Assembly (NCBI GenBank): GCA_030522415.1
Contig: CM060131.1
Coordinates: 2,056,501-2,120,500, forward strand
Direction: 5' to 3'
From: Channallabes apus
Lineage: Eukaryota > Chordata > Actinopteri > Siluriformes > Clariidae
DNA: 64,000 nucleotides
The notes beneath the pieces were generated by a model. That model was not told the DNA's origin and ran no database searches. It was given only the letters and a program-made list of their open reading frames with translations. Of this stretch, positions 34,481 through 44,003 are shown one piece after another (within the stretch, counting starts at the first letter, position 1; the number at the start of each line of letters is the position of its first letter). A program made the translations under genes and the position numbers.

Positions 34481-35150
34481 GGGAGGGGAGTAAAACAATC
34501 TTTCCAGCTGAATTCATTTACTGGGGGTCAATGGGGATTGTTGTGTGTGGCCACTCCAGAAGTGACACACATATCTAAGACAACCTCTTTGTTTTGTTTT
34601 TTTTCACTATAAGGAAGAGTTTGTTTGTCTCTGCACCACAGGGTCAGGTGGCTGACCATGTTGTTGATTGCTGCATGGGATGGGGAATCATGTAAAAATG
34701 CTATTGAGGTGGATAATCAGGGAAACTGTGGTTGCTGTGACGGATCCATGGTGAGGGTTTATAGTTCAAGTCCACACACAGAGTCTGAAATCATGCCTCT
34801 TTCTCATGTCTCTGTTGTCTTTAAAATTATGGGTTATCTTGTTGGTATAAAAAAATGTTTAGCTTTTCTGATGGCTCAATATAAATTGCCTCTTGCTATT
34901 TTTAAGCCAGTCGCATCTCCTGCTCTGAGGACAGCATTCTAGGCTAGTATTCAGTAGCCTAAAGACCCCTTTTAGCCAGAGCATCTGATTAGCCAGGACT
35001 GTATGTTAATGGTTTTTGTAGTGCTCATTAACAAATTTCCCAATATAGGAAATGACGGTCAGTGTATACTTCTCAATGTCTGTGTGATTGTTGTATGTGA
35101 GTACTACGTGGATGCTTCCCAGTCTGTAGTGTCAAAGCAATCCTGATGTG
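34481..35150. other. Non-coding stretch, no gene recognised
   Basis: Several open frames up to 105 codons exist (34625-34942) but show no motif, signal or repeat, and codon choice looks random. Nothing supported. Confidence 0.4.
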
Positions 35151-35580
35151 CACAGACAGCCCACACTAGCCACACACATATCTATTTCAGAGTTGGTTTG
35201 ATGACTTTTACCCTAGGTCTGTATGCTGTTTTTAGCATGACAGTGATGTGGTCAGAGCGTCCAATGTGGGGGAAGAGAGAAACCTTGTATGCTCCTTTGT
35301 GGTTGCATAAACCAAAGCCAACAACTGTATCTACTTTTGTGGGAAAATAAACACGCTGGTGTAGTTCTGCTCATGACTGGACATTTTCATTTCAATTCTA
35401 TTATATTACTTGTACACAGTGAAATTTTTTTTCCCATACTTCATCATTTATTATATTCTTCTCATATTCCTTATTTTAATACTTTTTTCTTTTACTTTTT
35501 AGGTCATGGGCAACTGTCAAAACATTTCACTGCATGACATTGTGTATGACTGTATGTGACAAATAAAATAATTATTTAAA
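35150..35580 (+). repeat. LINE 3' tail and possible endonuclease scrap
   Basis: At 35516-35566 the string tttcactgcatgacattgtg, then gactgtatgtgacaaataaa, matches in sense the minus-strand tail of the LINE at 10195-10260. The part before it (gtgatgtggtcagagcgtcc, 35243-35262) could be antisense endonuclease coding sequence of another LINE; uncertain. Confidence 0.5.
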
Positions 35581-36195
35581 TTAATTTTATTGTGAGCTTT
35601 GGAAGGTCAGTTTGAAGGGGGAAAAAAAGGGTCAGTAATCGTGAAAAAACAAACTAATCAATGCCTGTTCATTCACATGTAACATCGTCAGTAAGGGTTT
35701 AGAGATTGTGAGGTTTAACCCTGCTTGACAAACAAGGTTGGTCACTCAAACAAGATCAATACACCAAATAGCCTTCACACACCCATATTTGTTTATTACT
35801 GCAAACAACACAAAAATACCACCACCGCAAGCAATCAAGAAATTGTTTTAATACAACAATGAAACATATCTGCAATGCAGTCCCACTCCAATCAAACTAT
35901 AATTGGCACAGATTACCCAATCCAATCACTGCAACACTCTGTCACCTGAATGCCGACAGAAGTGAAAAGATGAACTCCAGGTAGAGAAGAACCCAGAATC
36001 AACAAGACACTGCAACACCCATCAAAATAAGGGTCCTTAAATAGTATGGCCACTTAAATCTCATTGGAAAGCCAGCCACACCACAGGACAAAAGCGGATA
36101 CATTATCTACCCTGCCACATTCACCATGTATTTGGCCTATGAATTGTCAAGCATCAATGCATCAAGCATATATGAATACATCAACCAGATGTATA
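35581..36195. other. Non-coding stretch, no gene recognised
   Basis: AT-rich intergenic DNA with no repeat or coding motif that I recognise, ending at the TA that flanks the large DNA element at 36196. Confidence 0.4.
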
Positions 36196-36600
36196 CAGAT
36201 CTGGCCTTTAAAAACACACGTTTTCAGAAAAGGGATCCCGCGACTTCCCGTGGGTGCGCGCGGGAAGCTGTGAAAATGTCCTTCGTTACCTGTAGGGGGC
36301 AGTCGTGTTTCAGTCTGAAGTATTGTGTGTCTACTGAAGCGGAAAAATGTCTCTTAGGCGCCCATTGACAGCAAGCGACAGAGCTCATAAACATGTCAAG
36401 CTCAAACTGATATGTATTTATTCTTCATTTTCTTCTCTCCTTCAATGATGGTACTTCTTTGACTGTATAATTATTATTAGTAGTAGTAGTTCTCCAAATT
36501 TATTATTGTTATTACTACTATTATTATTATTATTGTAACGCACCCGCGCGTGTGTGCAAAAAGACTACAAAGATTTATGCGCTTTAAATACACACGGGCA

Positions 36601-36638
36601 CTGGTGGGTCAGTGGTAGGTAATTCGCCTTCCATGCGA
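36601..36638 (+). pseudogene. 5' half of a tRNA-Gly-like sequence
   Basis: ctggtgggtcagtggtaggt and attcgccttccatgcg match the 5' half (A box to anticodon stem) of the sequences at 975-1044 and 42687-42756, in opposite orientation. It breaks off after the anticodon and is joined to ataatgtttattttgtggca, the inverse of 877-897, so a rearrangement removed the 3' half. Confidence 0.75.
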
Positions 36639-36689
36639 TAATGTTTATTTTGTGGCACATTTATACAGGAAAAAAAACATTAATTAGAA

Positions 36690-37425
36690 AAAATAAAATA
36701 TAAGGGACAAAGAACTATAGATTTGAGAGTCCAAAGAAAGGTTAAAATACACGAGAGGATTGAAATTAAGTATAAACCATGAAAAGATGTAGCAAGAGAC
36801 AATTCAATTAAAAATAATACCATAATAATCTAGAAGTATATTATTATTCTTATTAAATTGAATTAATTTAAGAGAGTTTAAAATAAGTCATTTCTAGAAG
36901 GAAAAGATGGAAGTGCAATTGTTCCTTTTTAATTCTCTGTTTATATATAAAGTATTTTGCATGTAAAATAAAATAAACACCAACAAATTCAAGTGGTTTA
37001 TTTTCCGCAATCTCATAATAAAAGATTATATCTTTAATAGTAAAGGAGTGAGATACATTAAGGTGGTTCAAGAGGTGGTCTTTTAAAAGAGTTAAGAATT
37101 TTTTTTTTGTTTTCTCACACTCAACAAACAAATGAATCAGAGATTCATTTAATGTATCACAAAAAGAACATTTATCTTCTACCTCCAAGTATTTAGATAA
37201 AACTGAGTTTACAGGGTAGATTTTGTGAAGAATCTTAAAATGAACAGAGATGTTAGAGATGCAGTATTTCTTAGGCAAAAGCCAGGCTTTATGCCAATTA
37301 ATATCCGAGAGGGAAATATTATTGGAGATCCTACATTCCAGAGTTGGTTGGTTGGAAGCATGTTTGAAGAAAAATATTTAGGCCTAAAAAGATGCTTTAA
37401 AATTAATCTACAATTCATTCACCGG
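36690..37425 (-). pseudogene. L1/Tx1-type LINE C-terminal fragment
   Basis: The minus-strand frame 37278-36868 (136 aa) reads ISVHFKILHKIYPVNSVLSK, then the zinc-binding motif CSFCDTLNESLIHLFVEC (C-x2-C ... H-x4-C), then FIYKQRIKKEQLHFHLFLLE. This is the RT-associated zinc-binding C terminus of L1/Tx1-type ORF2. Upstream, in another frame (37418-37209), WNVGSPIIFPSRILIGIKP may continue the same protein. No RT core is left. Confidence 0.75.
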
Positions 37426-37429
37426 CTTG

Positions 37430-38360
37430 TATAAACCGACAGCCTTAACAAAAGGCAGCATTTTAATCAAAAGGATGATAAATGCGTGAGAAAAATGCAG
37501 ACATGAAGGACTATACTCGACAAGAATATAGAGAATAAGAATCATGTTTATAATAAGATAATTAATTAAATAATAAAATTGTATCAAATAAGAACTTTAT
37601 CTAAAAGCCAGACCGACCAAATTTCTCATTCACTGCTGAAGTAGTTAAATATGCTTATACTTTCGATACGTAGGTTACGTTTTAAAATATGAATAAAACA
37701 GCATTAGACACAAATATCGCCTCTCCTCTCCGCTCGCTTAGCTTCTGTTCGGCTCCTTCAGCAGGTTCGTTTGCCACACCCCACGAGACATGAAAAAATG
37801 CCGCCCTGCCTAAAACCGCCACTGCCGAGCAGACATCTCTGCCCAAAATCTATTTTGTTTATGTAAAAAGAACGGGCATCGACCAGTTTGTCCTTCTCAT
37901 CAGTTCATGAATTAACGGGCTGTTACGCTGCCGCGAGCAACATTAAAGATAAAGCAGAGAAGTTAACAGTGTGTTTATGTTGCGCATGCGAATGTATTGC
38001 TCCCTCAATATTAATTAAACACCTTCACTTTTAATTTACGGAGTGAGAGATATTGATCCTTTCTCGATGCAGTGAATTTCTTTGAGCAAATTAATAATAA
38101 TTTCAATGAATGAAAAGGAGGAAGAAGATAAGGTGGAGCTGAAAAGTTCACGAAAATAAGAAAAAGCTTTAGAGGTAAATGCTGTGAAATGCTTCAAATG
38201 AACAGATTATGCCTTTGGTGTGAAGGAAAGTTCCAGTTCCACAGGCTCTGATTGCTCTAACATTACTGTCAGGGACAGCGAGGCTGGATCCAGCAGCTTA
38301 CCACATCCCACATCATAATACACTGGCTCATTATAGTGGAGATTAATTTTTAAAACCATA
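37430..38360. other. Body of the TA-flanked element, non-coding
   Basis: Contains diverged relatives of segments in copy A (aaaaggcagcattttaatca, 37450; gagcagacatctctgcc, 37837, also at 56209). No gene-like frame. Confidence 0.4.
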
Positions 38361-38362
38361 TA

Positions 38363-39066
38363 CTAGTATAAAAATATAACACAAACAAAAACGTAAGTAA
38401 AAAAGTATCACTGAACATATATTGGGTCGTATTTGTAAAAAAAAAAAAAAAAGAAGAAGAAGAAGAAACAAAGGAAAGAACCATAGGTTCATCATTCAAG
38501 TTATTCAGATCAGTGTAAAGATATCATGAACATTTCGCAGGGGGTATCATCGTGATGCAGTGTAAGATATACCACTCATCAGTGTAAACTGTAAGTGCAG
38601 CAGGTCAGTGATGATGAATCAGTGCCTGCTGATGATGACAAACACGTCTCCCCTGATCTACCAGAGCCAAGTAAAAAGAATCACAATCAAACTGAACAGG
38701 TAAGCTGGAATAAAATCAGTAGCAGCATTAACTCGTGCTAGTAATTATTATGGTAGACAATATTAATTTAAAATAATGTTTCTCAGCCTTATTTCGAATT
38801 AATATTGACTACCATAATAATTAAAATAAGTAACTAGTTTACTAGCGTGAGCTAATGCTGCTACTGATTTAATTTCAGCTTACCTATTCAGTTTTATTGC
38901 CATTCTTTGTAAAATATTGTCTTTATAGATTTATATGTTTGTCTTGATGTTTTTTCCTTTGTTTCTTTGTTTTACTAATATGACCCAATATATGTTCAGT
39001 GATACTTCAAATAATATATTTAAATAGCATTGATTTCCGAATTGTGTTATATTTTTATACTACTTT
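38363..39066. repeat. ~700-bp imperfect palindrome
   Basis: Outer arms: agtataaaaatataacaca (38366) against its inverse at 39045-39063, and agtatcactgaacatatatt (38405) against its inverse near 38986-39005. Inner arms: actgaacaggtaagctg and cagtagcagcattaactc (38692-38740) against their inverses at 38862-38905. The left arm holds ~190 bp of extra sequence (38490-38675) absent from the right. Loop near 38785. Confidence 0.85.
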
Positions 39067-39421
39067 TTATGCCACTTTTTGGTCCCCTGCCTATTCTCCA
39101 CCAAATCACGTACTTCCCGGACCTCGGACTAAACTCCGCGCCTTGCTTTTATAATGTGGAGCAAGCCCGAGATCATATAATAGAAATATTTTTTCATATA
39201 CAACATGTATACTTTTATATTGTTTATTTTATAATAAAATTTGTTTCGTCCAATTTTTCATCATAAATAATATTTATTTGTATTATATATAAATGTTTAT
39301 TTGCACATTGCATATTTGCAAATGTGCCACAAAATAAATATTATACAATATTTTGTATTAATGCTCATGATGGCTGTCACGTGCCTAGGGTTCATTATAA
39401 TAGTAATATCACATTTGATGA

Positions 39422-39771
39422 TGTGACGGTTAACCCCTAGAGGGCGCCTAACGCCCGTTTTTGGTTTTGTTTTGTAGTTTGTTTTAAGTTTCGTTTTGAC
39501 TTCAGTTCCCAGTTTGCACCTCGGTCAGGTGACGTAAGAAGCTCACCTGAACCGAGGAAAGCCAATTATGATTTGTTTATGTATAAATAGCCTGGCTGAA
39601 CAGCAGTCAGGCGTCTAGCTTTTGTTGATGTAGGATTTGTTTGTGTTTGGTGTTCCACTTGGTTTATGTTATTTACTTTAAATAAAAAGAACATATTGAA
39701 CCGTCAGCCCGCCTGCTCCGCATTCATGCCACGAACACGCACCAGACGCAGACACAGAGGAAATCATGACA
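39422..39771 (+). repeat. 5' LTR, 350 bp
   Basis: TATAAATA at 39592-39599; AATAAA at 39680-39685. A start-stop pair ATGTAG (39628-39633) lies in the predicted leader, then ATG 39666, which is in frame with the long ORF. Confidence 0.93.
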
Positions 39772-42287
39772 GAAAGCTAGACCGTTCAAGTGGCATGGCG
39801 GAGGTTCCCCCCCGGGACGAATTTTGGGGGGGCGTGATTACCATCTCCAACGAGCTGGCGGACTGGCTAGAGGACAGCGAGGAGGACATGTACCACAGCT
39901 GGGAGTACAGCTTGCTGGTAGAACAGGAGAATTTGCTGGAGGACAGCGTGGAACACGGCGAAGCAGAGTTCGGGCAAAGCGGGGAGAACTGCAGGTACGC
40001 CGAGGAGGCGGAGAGGCAGGAGGAGTTCTACAGGCAGTGGACTGAGCGCAATGAGGAGTGCATTCGCGACCTGCGCGAGCAGGTGCTGCAGCTCCAACTG
40101 CAGTTCGTCCAGGTTCGGGAGAACCAGCCTGTAATCCCGGAAGCGATCGCCCTCCTGGATCTGGACGATGCACTCCTCCACCGGCCACTGCCTGAAGCCG
40201 ACACGGAGGGAAACGCGCATGAGGTAGGCTGCTACGGGCAGTGGGCGGAGCTCAACCAGGAGCGCATTCGTGACCTGCGCGAGCAGGTGCTGCAGCTCCA
40301 ACTGCAGGTCGTCCAGTTTCGGGAGAACCAGGCTGTAGTCCCGGAAGCTATCTCGCTCCCGGAACTGGACGATGCGCTCCTTCCCCGGCCACTGCCTGAA
40401 CCTGTCACGGAGGACAGTGCGCGAGCGTGTCAGCAGCCGCAGTGCCATGCACCCGTTCTTCCGCCGCCTCCCGGCTTCGAGGACAGCGAACCAGCGTGTC
40501 AGCAGCAGCTGACCGACGCCCCTGTTCTGCCGCCACCTCCCGGCTTTGAGTACGCTCCAACGCTGCAGTCGAGCGCCGTGCACGCTCCAACGCTGCAGTC
40601 GAGCGCCGTGCACGCTCCAACGCTGCAGTCGAGCGCCGTGCACGCTCCAACGCTGCAGTCGAGCGCCGTGCACGCTCCAACGCTGCAGTCGAGCGCCGTG
40701 CACGCTCCAACGCTGCAGTCGAGCGCCGTGCACGCTCCAACGCTGCAGTCGAGCGCCGTGCACGCTCCAACGCTGCAGTCGAGCGCCGTGCACGCTCCAA
40801 CGCCACCTCCTGGCTTCGAGGACTGTGAGCTAGCGTGTCAGCAGGCGCTGACCGATGCACCAGTTCTGCCGCCGCCTCCCGGTTTTGAGGACAGCGAGCT
40901 AGCATGCCAGCAGCCGCTGTCCCACACACCCGTTCTGCCGCCGCCTCCCGGCTTTGAAGACGACCCAGAGCCGTCGTCGAGCGCACTGCACGCTCCAGAG
41001 CCGTCGTCGAGCGCACTGCACGCTCCAGAGCCGTCGTCGAGCGCACTGCACGCTCCAGAGCCGTCGTCGAGCGCACTGCACGCTCCAGAGCCGTCGTCGA
41101 GCGCACTGCACGCTCCAGAGCCGTCGTCGAGCGCACTGCACGCTCCAGAGCCGTCGTCGAGCGCACTGCACGCTCCAGAGCCGTCGTCGAGCGCCGAGTA
41201 CGCTCCAACGCCGTCGTCGAGCGCCGAGTACGCTCCAACGCCGCTGTCGAGCGCCGAGTGCGCTCCAACGCCGCTGTCGAGCGCCGAGTGCGCTCCAACG
41301 CCGCTGTCGAGCGCCGAGTGCGCTCCAACGCCGCTGTCGAGCGCCGAGTGCGCTCCAACGCCGCTGTCGAGCGCCGAGTGCGCTCCAACGCCGCTGTCGA
41401 GCGCCGAGTGCGCTCCAACGCCGCTGTCGAGCGCCGAGTGCGCTCCAACGCCGCTGTCGAGCGCCGAGTGCGCTCCAACGCCGCTGTCGAGCGCCGAGTG
41501 CGCTCCAACGCCGCTGTCGAGCGCCGAGTTCGCTCCAACGCCGCTGTCGAGCGCCGAGTGCGCTCCAACGCCGCTGTCGAGCGCCGAGTGCGCTCCAACG
41601 CCGCTGTCGAGCGCCGAGTGCGCTCCAACGCCGCTGTCGAGCGCCGAGTGCGCTCCAACGCCGCTGTCGAGCGCCGAGTGCGCTCCAACGCCGCTGTCGA
41701 GCGCCGAGTGCGCTCCAACGCCGCTGTCGAGCGCCGAGTGCGCTCCAACGCCGCTGTCGAGCGCCGAGTGCGCTCCAACGCCGCTGTCGAGCGCCGAGTG
41801 CGCTCCAACGCCGCTGTCGAGCGCCGAGTGCGCTCCAACGCCGCTGTCGAGCGCCGAGTGCGCTCCAACGCCGCTGTCGAGCGCCGAGTACGCTCCAACG
41901 CGGCCGTCGAGCGCCGTGACCGCTCCCACGCGGCCGTCGAGCGCCGTGACCGCTCCCACGCCGCCGTCGAGCGCAGTGACCGCTCCCACGCCGCCGTCGA
42001 GCGCAGTGACCGCTCCCACGCCGCCGTCGAGCGCAGTGACAGCTCTGCCACGGCCGAGCACGTCTCCAGCTCTGCCACGGCCGAGCACGTCTCCAGCTCT
42101 GCCGCCGTCGAGCACGTCTCCAGCTCTGCCGCCGTCGAGCACGTCTCCAGCTCAGCAGCCGCTGAGCACGTCTCCAGCCCCGTCACCCAGCCCCCTGGTC
42201 AGGGGGCAAAAGGTAGAACATTGGGGTGGGTGTCCGGGGCCTCCGGTGATGCTCCGGAGGAGCATTTTTGGGGGGGGGATTCTGTGA
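39666..42287 (+). CDS. Repeat-rich ORF of the LTR element, 873 aa, function unknown
   Basis: No known family recognised. The first ATG (39666) is in the LTR; internal alternatives are 39726 and 39795 (MAEVPPRDEF, 830 aa). Order: a basic stretch (RTRTRRRHR), an acidic region (DWLEDSEEDMYHSWEY), two 68-residue repeats (from YRQWTERNE at 40029 and YGQWAELNQ at 40233) each with a likely coiled coil (RDLREQVLQLQLQ) and an acidic LDDALL segment, four copies of a LPPPPGFE-type motif, then decapeptide arrays: 8 of APTLQSSAVH, 8 PEPSSS units, about 23 of APTPLSSAEC, 5 of PSSAVTAPT type, and TSPALP repeats. The stop falls in the first 5 bp of the 3' LTR. There is no zinc knuckle, membrane segment or catalytic motif. 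It might be a highly altered gag-like protein (coiled coil plus disordered tail), but that is a guess. Confidence 0.8.
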   Translation: MLFTLNKKNILNRQPACSAFMPRTRTRRRHRGNHDRKLDRSSGMAEVPPRDEFWGGVITISNELADWLEDSEEDMYHSWEYSLLVEQENLLEDSVEHGEAEFGQSGENCRYAEEAERQEEFYRQWTERNEECIRDLREQVLQLQLQFVQVRENQPVIPEAIALLDLDDALLHRPLPEADTEGNAHEVGCYGQWAELNQERIRDLREQVLQLQLQVVQFRENQAVVPEAISLPELDDALLPRPLPEPVTEDSARACQQPQCHAPVLPPPPGFEDSEPACQQQLTDAPVLPPPPGFEYAPTLQSSAVHAPTLQSSAVHAPTLQSSAVHAPTLQSSAVHAPTLQSSAVHAPTLQSSAVHAPTLQSSAVHAPTLQSSAVHAPTPPPGFEDCELACQQALTDAPVLPPPPGFEDSELACQQPLSHTPVLPPPPGFEDDPEPSSSALHAPEPSSSALHAPEPSSSALHAPEPSSSALHAPEPSSSALHAPEPSSSALHAPEPSSSALHAPEPSSSAEYAPTPSSSAEYAPTPLSSAECAPTPLSSAECAPTPLSSAECAPTPLSSAECAPTPLSSAECAPTPLSSAECAPTPLSSAECAPTPLSSAECAPTPLSSAECAPTPLSSAEFAPTPLSSAECAPTPLSSAECAPTPLSSAECAPTPLSSAECAPTPLSSAECAPTPLSSAECAPTPLSSAECAPTPLSSAECAPTPLSSAECAPTPLSSAECAPTPLSSAECAPTPLSSAEYAPTRPSSAVTAPTRPSSAVTAPTPPSSAVTAPTPPSSAVTAPTPPSSAVTALPRPSTSPALPRPSTSPALPPSSTSPALPPSSTSPAQQPLSTSPAPSPSPLVRGQKVEHWGGCPGPPVMLRRSIFGGGIL
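39773..39783 (+). promoter_or_regulatory. Candidate self-priming primer-binding site
   Basis: AAAGCTAGACC starts two bases after the LTR. Its reverse complement GGTCTAGCTTT is found in the 3' LTR at 42473-42483 (11/11) and in the 5' LTR at 39612-39622 (10/11), about 20 bases after the TATA box, near the expected transcript start. No tRNA-type TGG PBS adjoins the LTR. Confidence 0.6.
40561..40800. repeat. 30-bp minisatellite, 8 identical copies
   Basis: Unit cgctgcagtcgagcgccgtg followed by cacgctccaa, repeated eight times without a change, encoding TLQSSAVHAP. Perfect identity points to very recent expansion. Confidence 0.97.
40971..42050. repeat. 30-bp minisatellite, 36 copies in four variant blocks
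   Basis: Blocks: 40971-41180, seven units of ccgtcgtcgagcgcactgca type; 41181-41240, two transitional units; 41241-41900, twenty-two units of ccgctgtcgagcgccgagtg type with only two variants (41529, 41880); 41901-42050, five units with cggccg/ccgccg starts. All share the core tcgagcgc. Length 30 keeps the reading frame, and no phase of the unit contains a stop on either strand. Confidence 0.97.
42051..42182. repeat. 27-bp minisatellite, ~5 copies
   Basis: Unit cggccgagcacgtctccagc then tctgcca, encoding PRPSTSPAL-type nonapeptides; diverged, the last with cagcagccgctgagcacg. It continues the array with a unit one codon shorter. Confidence 0.9.
42255..42282 (+). promoter_or_regulatory. Polypurine tract before 3' LTR
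   Basis: ggaggagcatttttggggggggg ends four bases before the LTR. Purine runs at this place prime plus-strand synthesis in LTR elements; a G-run is common in sushi-like elements. Confidence 0.7.
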
Positions 42288-42632
42288 CGGTTAACCCCTA
42301 GAGGGCGCCTAACGCCCGTTTTTGGTTTTGTTTTGTAGTTTGTTTTAAGTTTCGTTTTGACTTCAGTTCCCAGTTTGCACCTCGGTCAGGTGACGTAAGA
42401 AGCTCACCTGAACCGAGGAAAGCCAATTATGATTTGTTTATGTATAAATAGCCTGGCTGAACAGCAGTCAGGGGTCTAGCTTTTGTTGATGTAGGATTTG
42501 TTTGTGTTTGGTGTTCCACTTGGTTTATGTTATTTACTTTAAATAAAAAGAACATATTGAACCGTCAGCCCGCCTGCTCCGCATTCATGCCACGAACACG
42601 CACCAGACGCAGACACAGAGGAAATCATGACA
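42283..42632 (+). repeat. 3' LTR, 350 bp
   Basis: Matches the 5' LTR except for one base: 42474 G against 39612 C. It contains the ORF stop (42285-42287), TATAAATA and AATAAA at the same relative places. Confidence 0.93.
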
Positions 42633-42686
42633 GATGATAATAATAAACCTATGAATTTATGTTCTAATATAATATTTGATTGCGAT

Positions 42687-42756
42687 TCCCTGGCTGGGAA
42701 TCGAACCCGGGTCTTCCGCATGGCGGGCGAATCACCTACCACTAAGCTACCAGGAT
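42687..42756 (-). tRNA. tRNA-Gly(GCC)-like sequence, probably a pseudogene
   Basis: Minus strand: A box GCTTAGTGGTAGG, anticodon loop CCGCCAT (GCC), B box GGTTCGATTCC. The T stem CCGGG/CCCAG is better paired than in copy A, but position 33 is C rather than the near-universal U. Surrounding 250 bp match copy A, so it moved with the repeat. Confidence 0.6.
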
Positions 42757-43920
42757 TAATAGGAATAGCGCTGAGCTATGTAGTAAATTAAAGAGGACAA
42801 TCACGATGCAGAATCGCTGTCCTGAGCCCAAACCTTATTTAAATTAAATTAACAAATATTATAAGTAAAAAAACAATAGCCCACATTTAGAAAAGGTTTA
42901 TAAATTCTTTCCGACATGAGTTGGCCGGGGTGTTATGCGCAGAGCCCCTGAAGCTCCGAAATCGCAGGGGCATTTTTTTCTAAATAGACGCTATCTTTAA
43001 TAACTGATGGAGGTTTTGAGCTGTATAGACACGCATTTTTGAGGAGTTCAAGCCGATACATGAAAGGTGAGAAGTGGGATTACTGAGCACGCTGTCGCGT
43101 TGTATATACTGTACAACACGCGTTTATTAATCTTTTGATAAAAACGCTGCCTTTTGTAAAGTGAAAGTACTTTACAAAAGACGAACAGCTTTATTTCAGT
43201 CATGAATTCACAATCACATCACATTCCAGCTATTATTTCCAGCCGTGGTTAAATAATGGATGAAATAATTATTCAATTCTGGACACAAACTGCAAATATG
43301 ATGATTATTATAAAAAAAACAGAAGAACTTCGTATTCATAAAATAATATTTACTTAATATGATTTATATTGTTCATTCATGTCTTCTGATGATGTCGACA
43401 CATTTTTACGTTTTAAATAAAACATGTTGGCATATTCACGAATCAGGACATTCGCATAGTTAACACTATCAGGAAATTTTATTTATTTCAAGACCATTTA
43501 AACGGATGCATTGTCATGTCTTACACTGTTTTGTCCCTGTTAAGACTTTACAAAAACTATATATAAGAAACTTATTAGGAATTTTAAAGCACGAATTTGG
43601 GCATCTTATTTCATCATTATGAACATAATATGAAGCACATATACACACATTCATCATGAAAGATCTGTTGTAAAACAAAATAAAATTCATGTTTGCTTCA
43701 GCATTGGAAATAATATTGTCTTGGGCTAAGTAATTATACACAATTCTTCATTTGGTCCGGCTTTTAGATAAAGTCCATCCGTGTGCCACATATTCAATGA
43801 AGCACAACACATTTATTTAAATTCCCGAATGTTGCTTACGGGAAGTTGCGGGAAGCCGCGCTAAATTGCGGGATCTCGCGGGAAAACACGCGCATTCTTA
43901 ATGGCCACATCTGTATATGC

Positions 43921-44003
43921 AGTTAGGGAATTATGTCGGACCTCAATTAGCAACGTGCCACCTAGTTAGGGTATTATGTAGGGCCTCAATTAGCAACGTG
44001 CCA
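43921..44003. repeat. 43-bp direct duplication
   Basis: gttaggg(a/t)attatgt..g(g/a)cctcaattagcaacg-type unit occurs twice head to tail just outside the right end of the TA-flanked element. The flank reads similarly at 59905 for a few bases only. Confidence 0.8.

Larger units (their letters stand above)
39422..42632 (+). mobile_element. Young non-autonomous LTR retrotransposon with a single repeat-rich ORF
   Basis: Two 350-bp LTRs (39422-39771, 42283-42632) beginning TGTGACGG and ending ATCATGACA, flanked by target duplication GATGA (39417-39421, 42633-42637). The LTRs differ at one position (39612 C, 42474 G), so insertion is recent. A primer-binding candidate follows the left LTR and a G-rich polypurine tract precedes the right. 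The 2.5-kb interior has one long ORF and no gag, protease, RT, RNase H or integrase motif. It would need enzymes from another element, plausibly a self-priming gypsy of the sushi type given the similar PBS logic and the G-run before the 3' LTR. Confidence 0.93.
36196..43913 (+). mobile_element. Large TA-flanked non-autonomous DNA element, copy B
   Basis: Left end CAGATCTGGCCTTTAAAAA follows TA (36194-36195); right end is the inverse CAGATGTGGCCATTAAGAA, preceding TA at 43914-43915. Inverted similarity continues imperfectly through gatcccgcgacttcccg. The span is 7.7 kb, of which 3.2 kb is the LTR insertion at 39422-42632. Inside are an L1-type LINE scrap, a ~700-bp palindrome and a tRNA-Gly-like sequence; no transposase of its own is seen. 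The left 170 bp match 53895-54060 and the right 550 bp match 59346-59900, so three related copies lie in this window. Confidence 0.6.

Noticed and set aside
34625..34942. 105-codon plus-strand frame
   Set aside because: No motif, no homology I recognise, and no repeat or promoter context.
40549..42182. CRISPR array
   Set aside because: The 30-bp units are contiguous without unique spacers, lie in a coding frame, and the DNA is vertebrate.
40405..42186. 593-codon minus-strand frame and other 300-430-codon frames overlapping the 30-bp repeats
   Set aside because: The repeat unit has no stop in any frame, so long open frames arise automatically. Only the sense frame extends beyond the array through non-repetitive sequence to the LTR border.
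39666..42287. Host mucin-like or extensin-like gene
   Set aside because: The frame lies exactly between two near-identical LTRs with a target duplication, has no intron and starts in the LTR.
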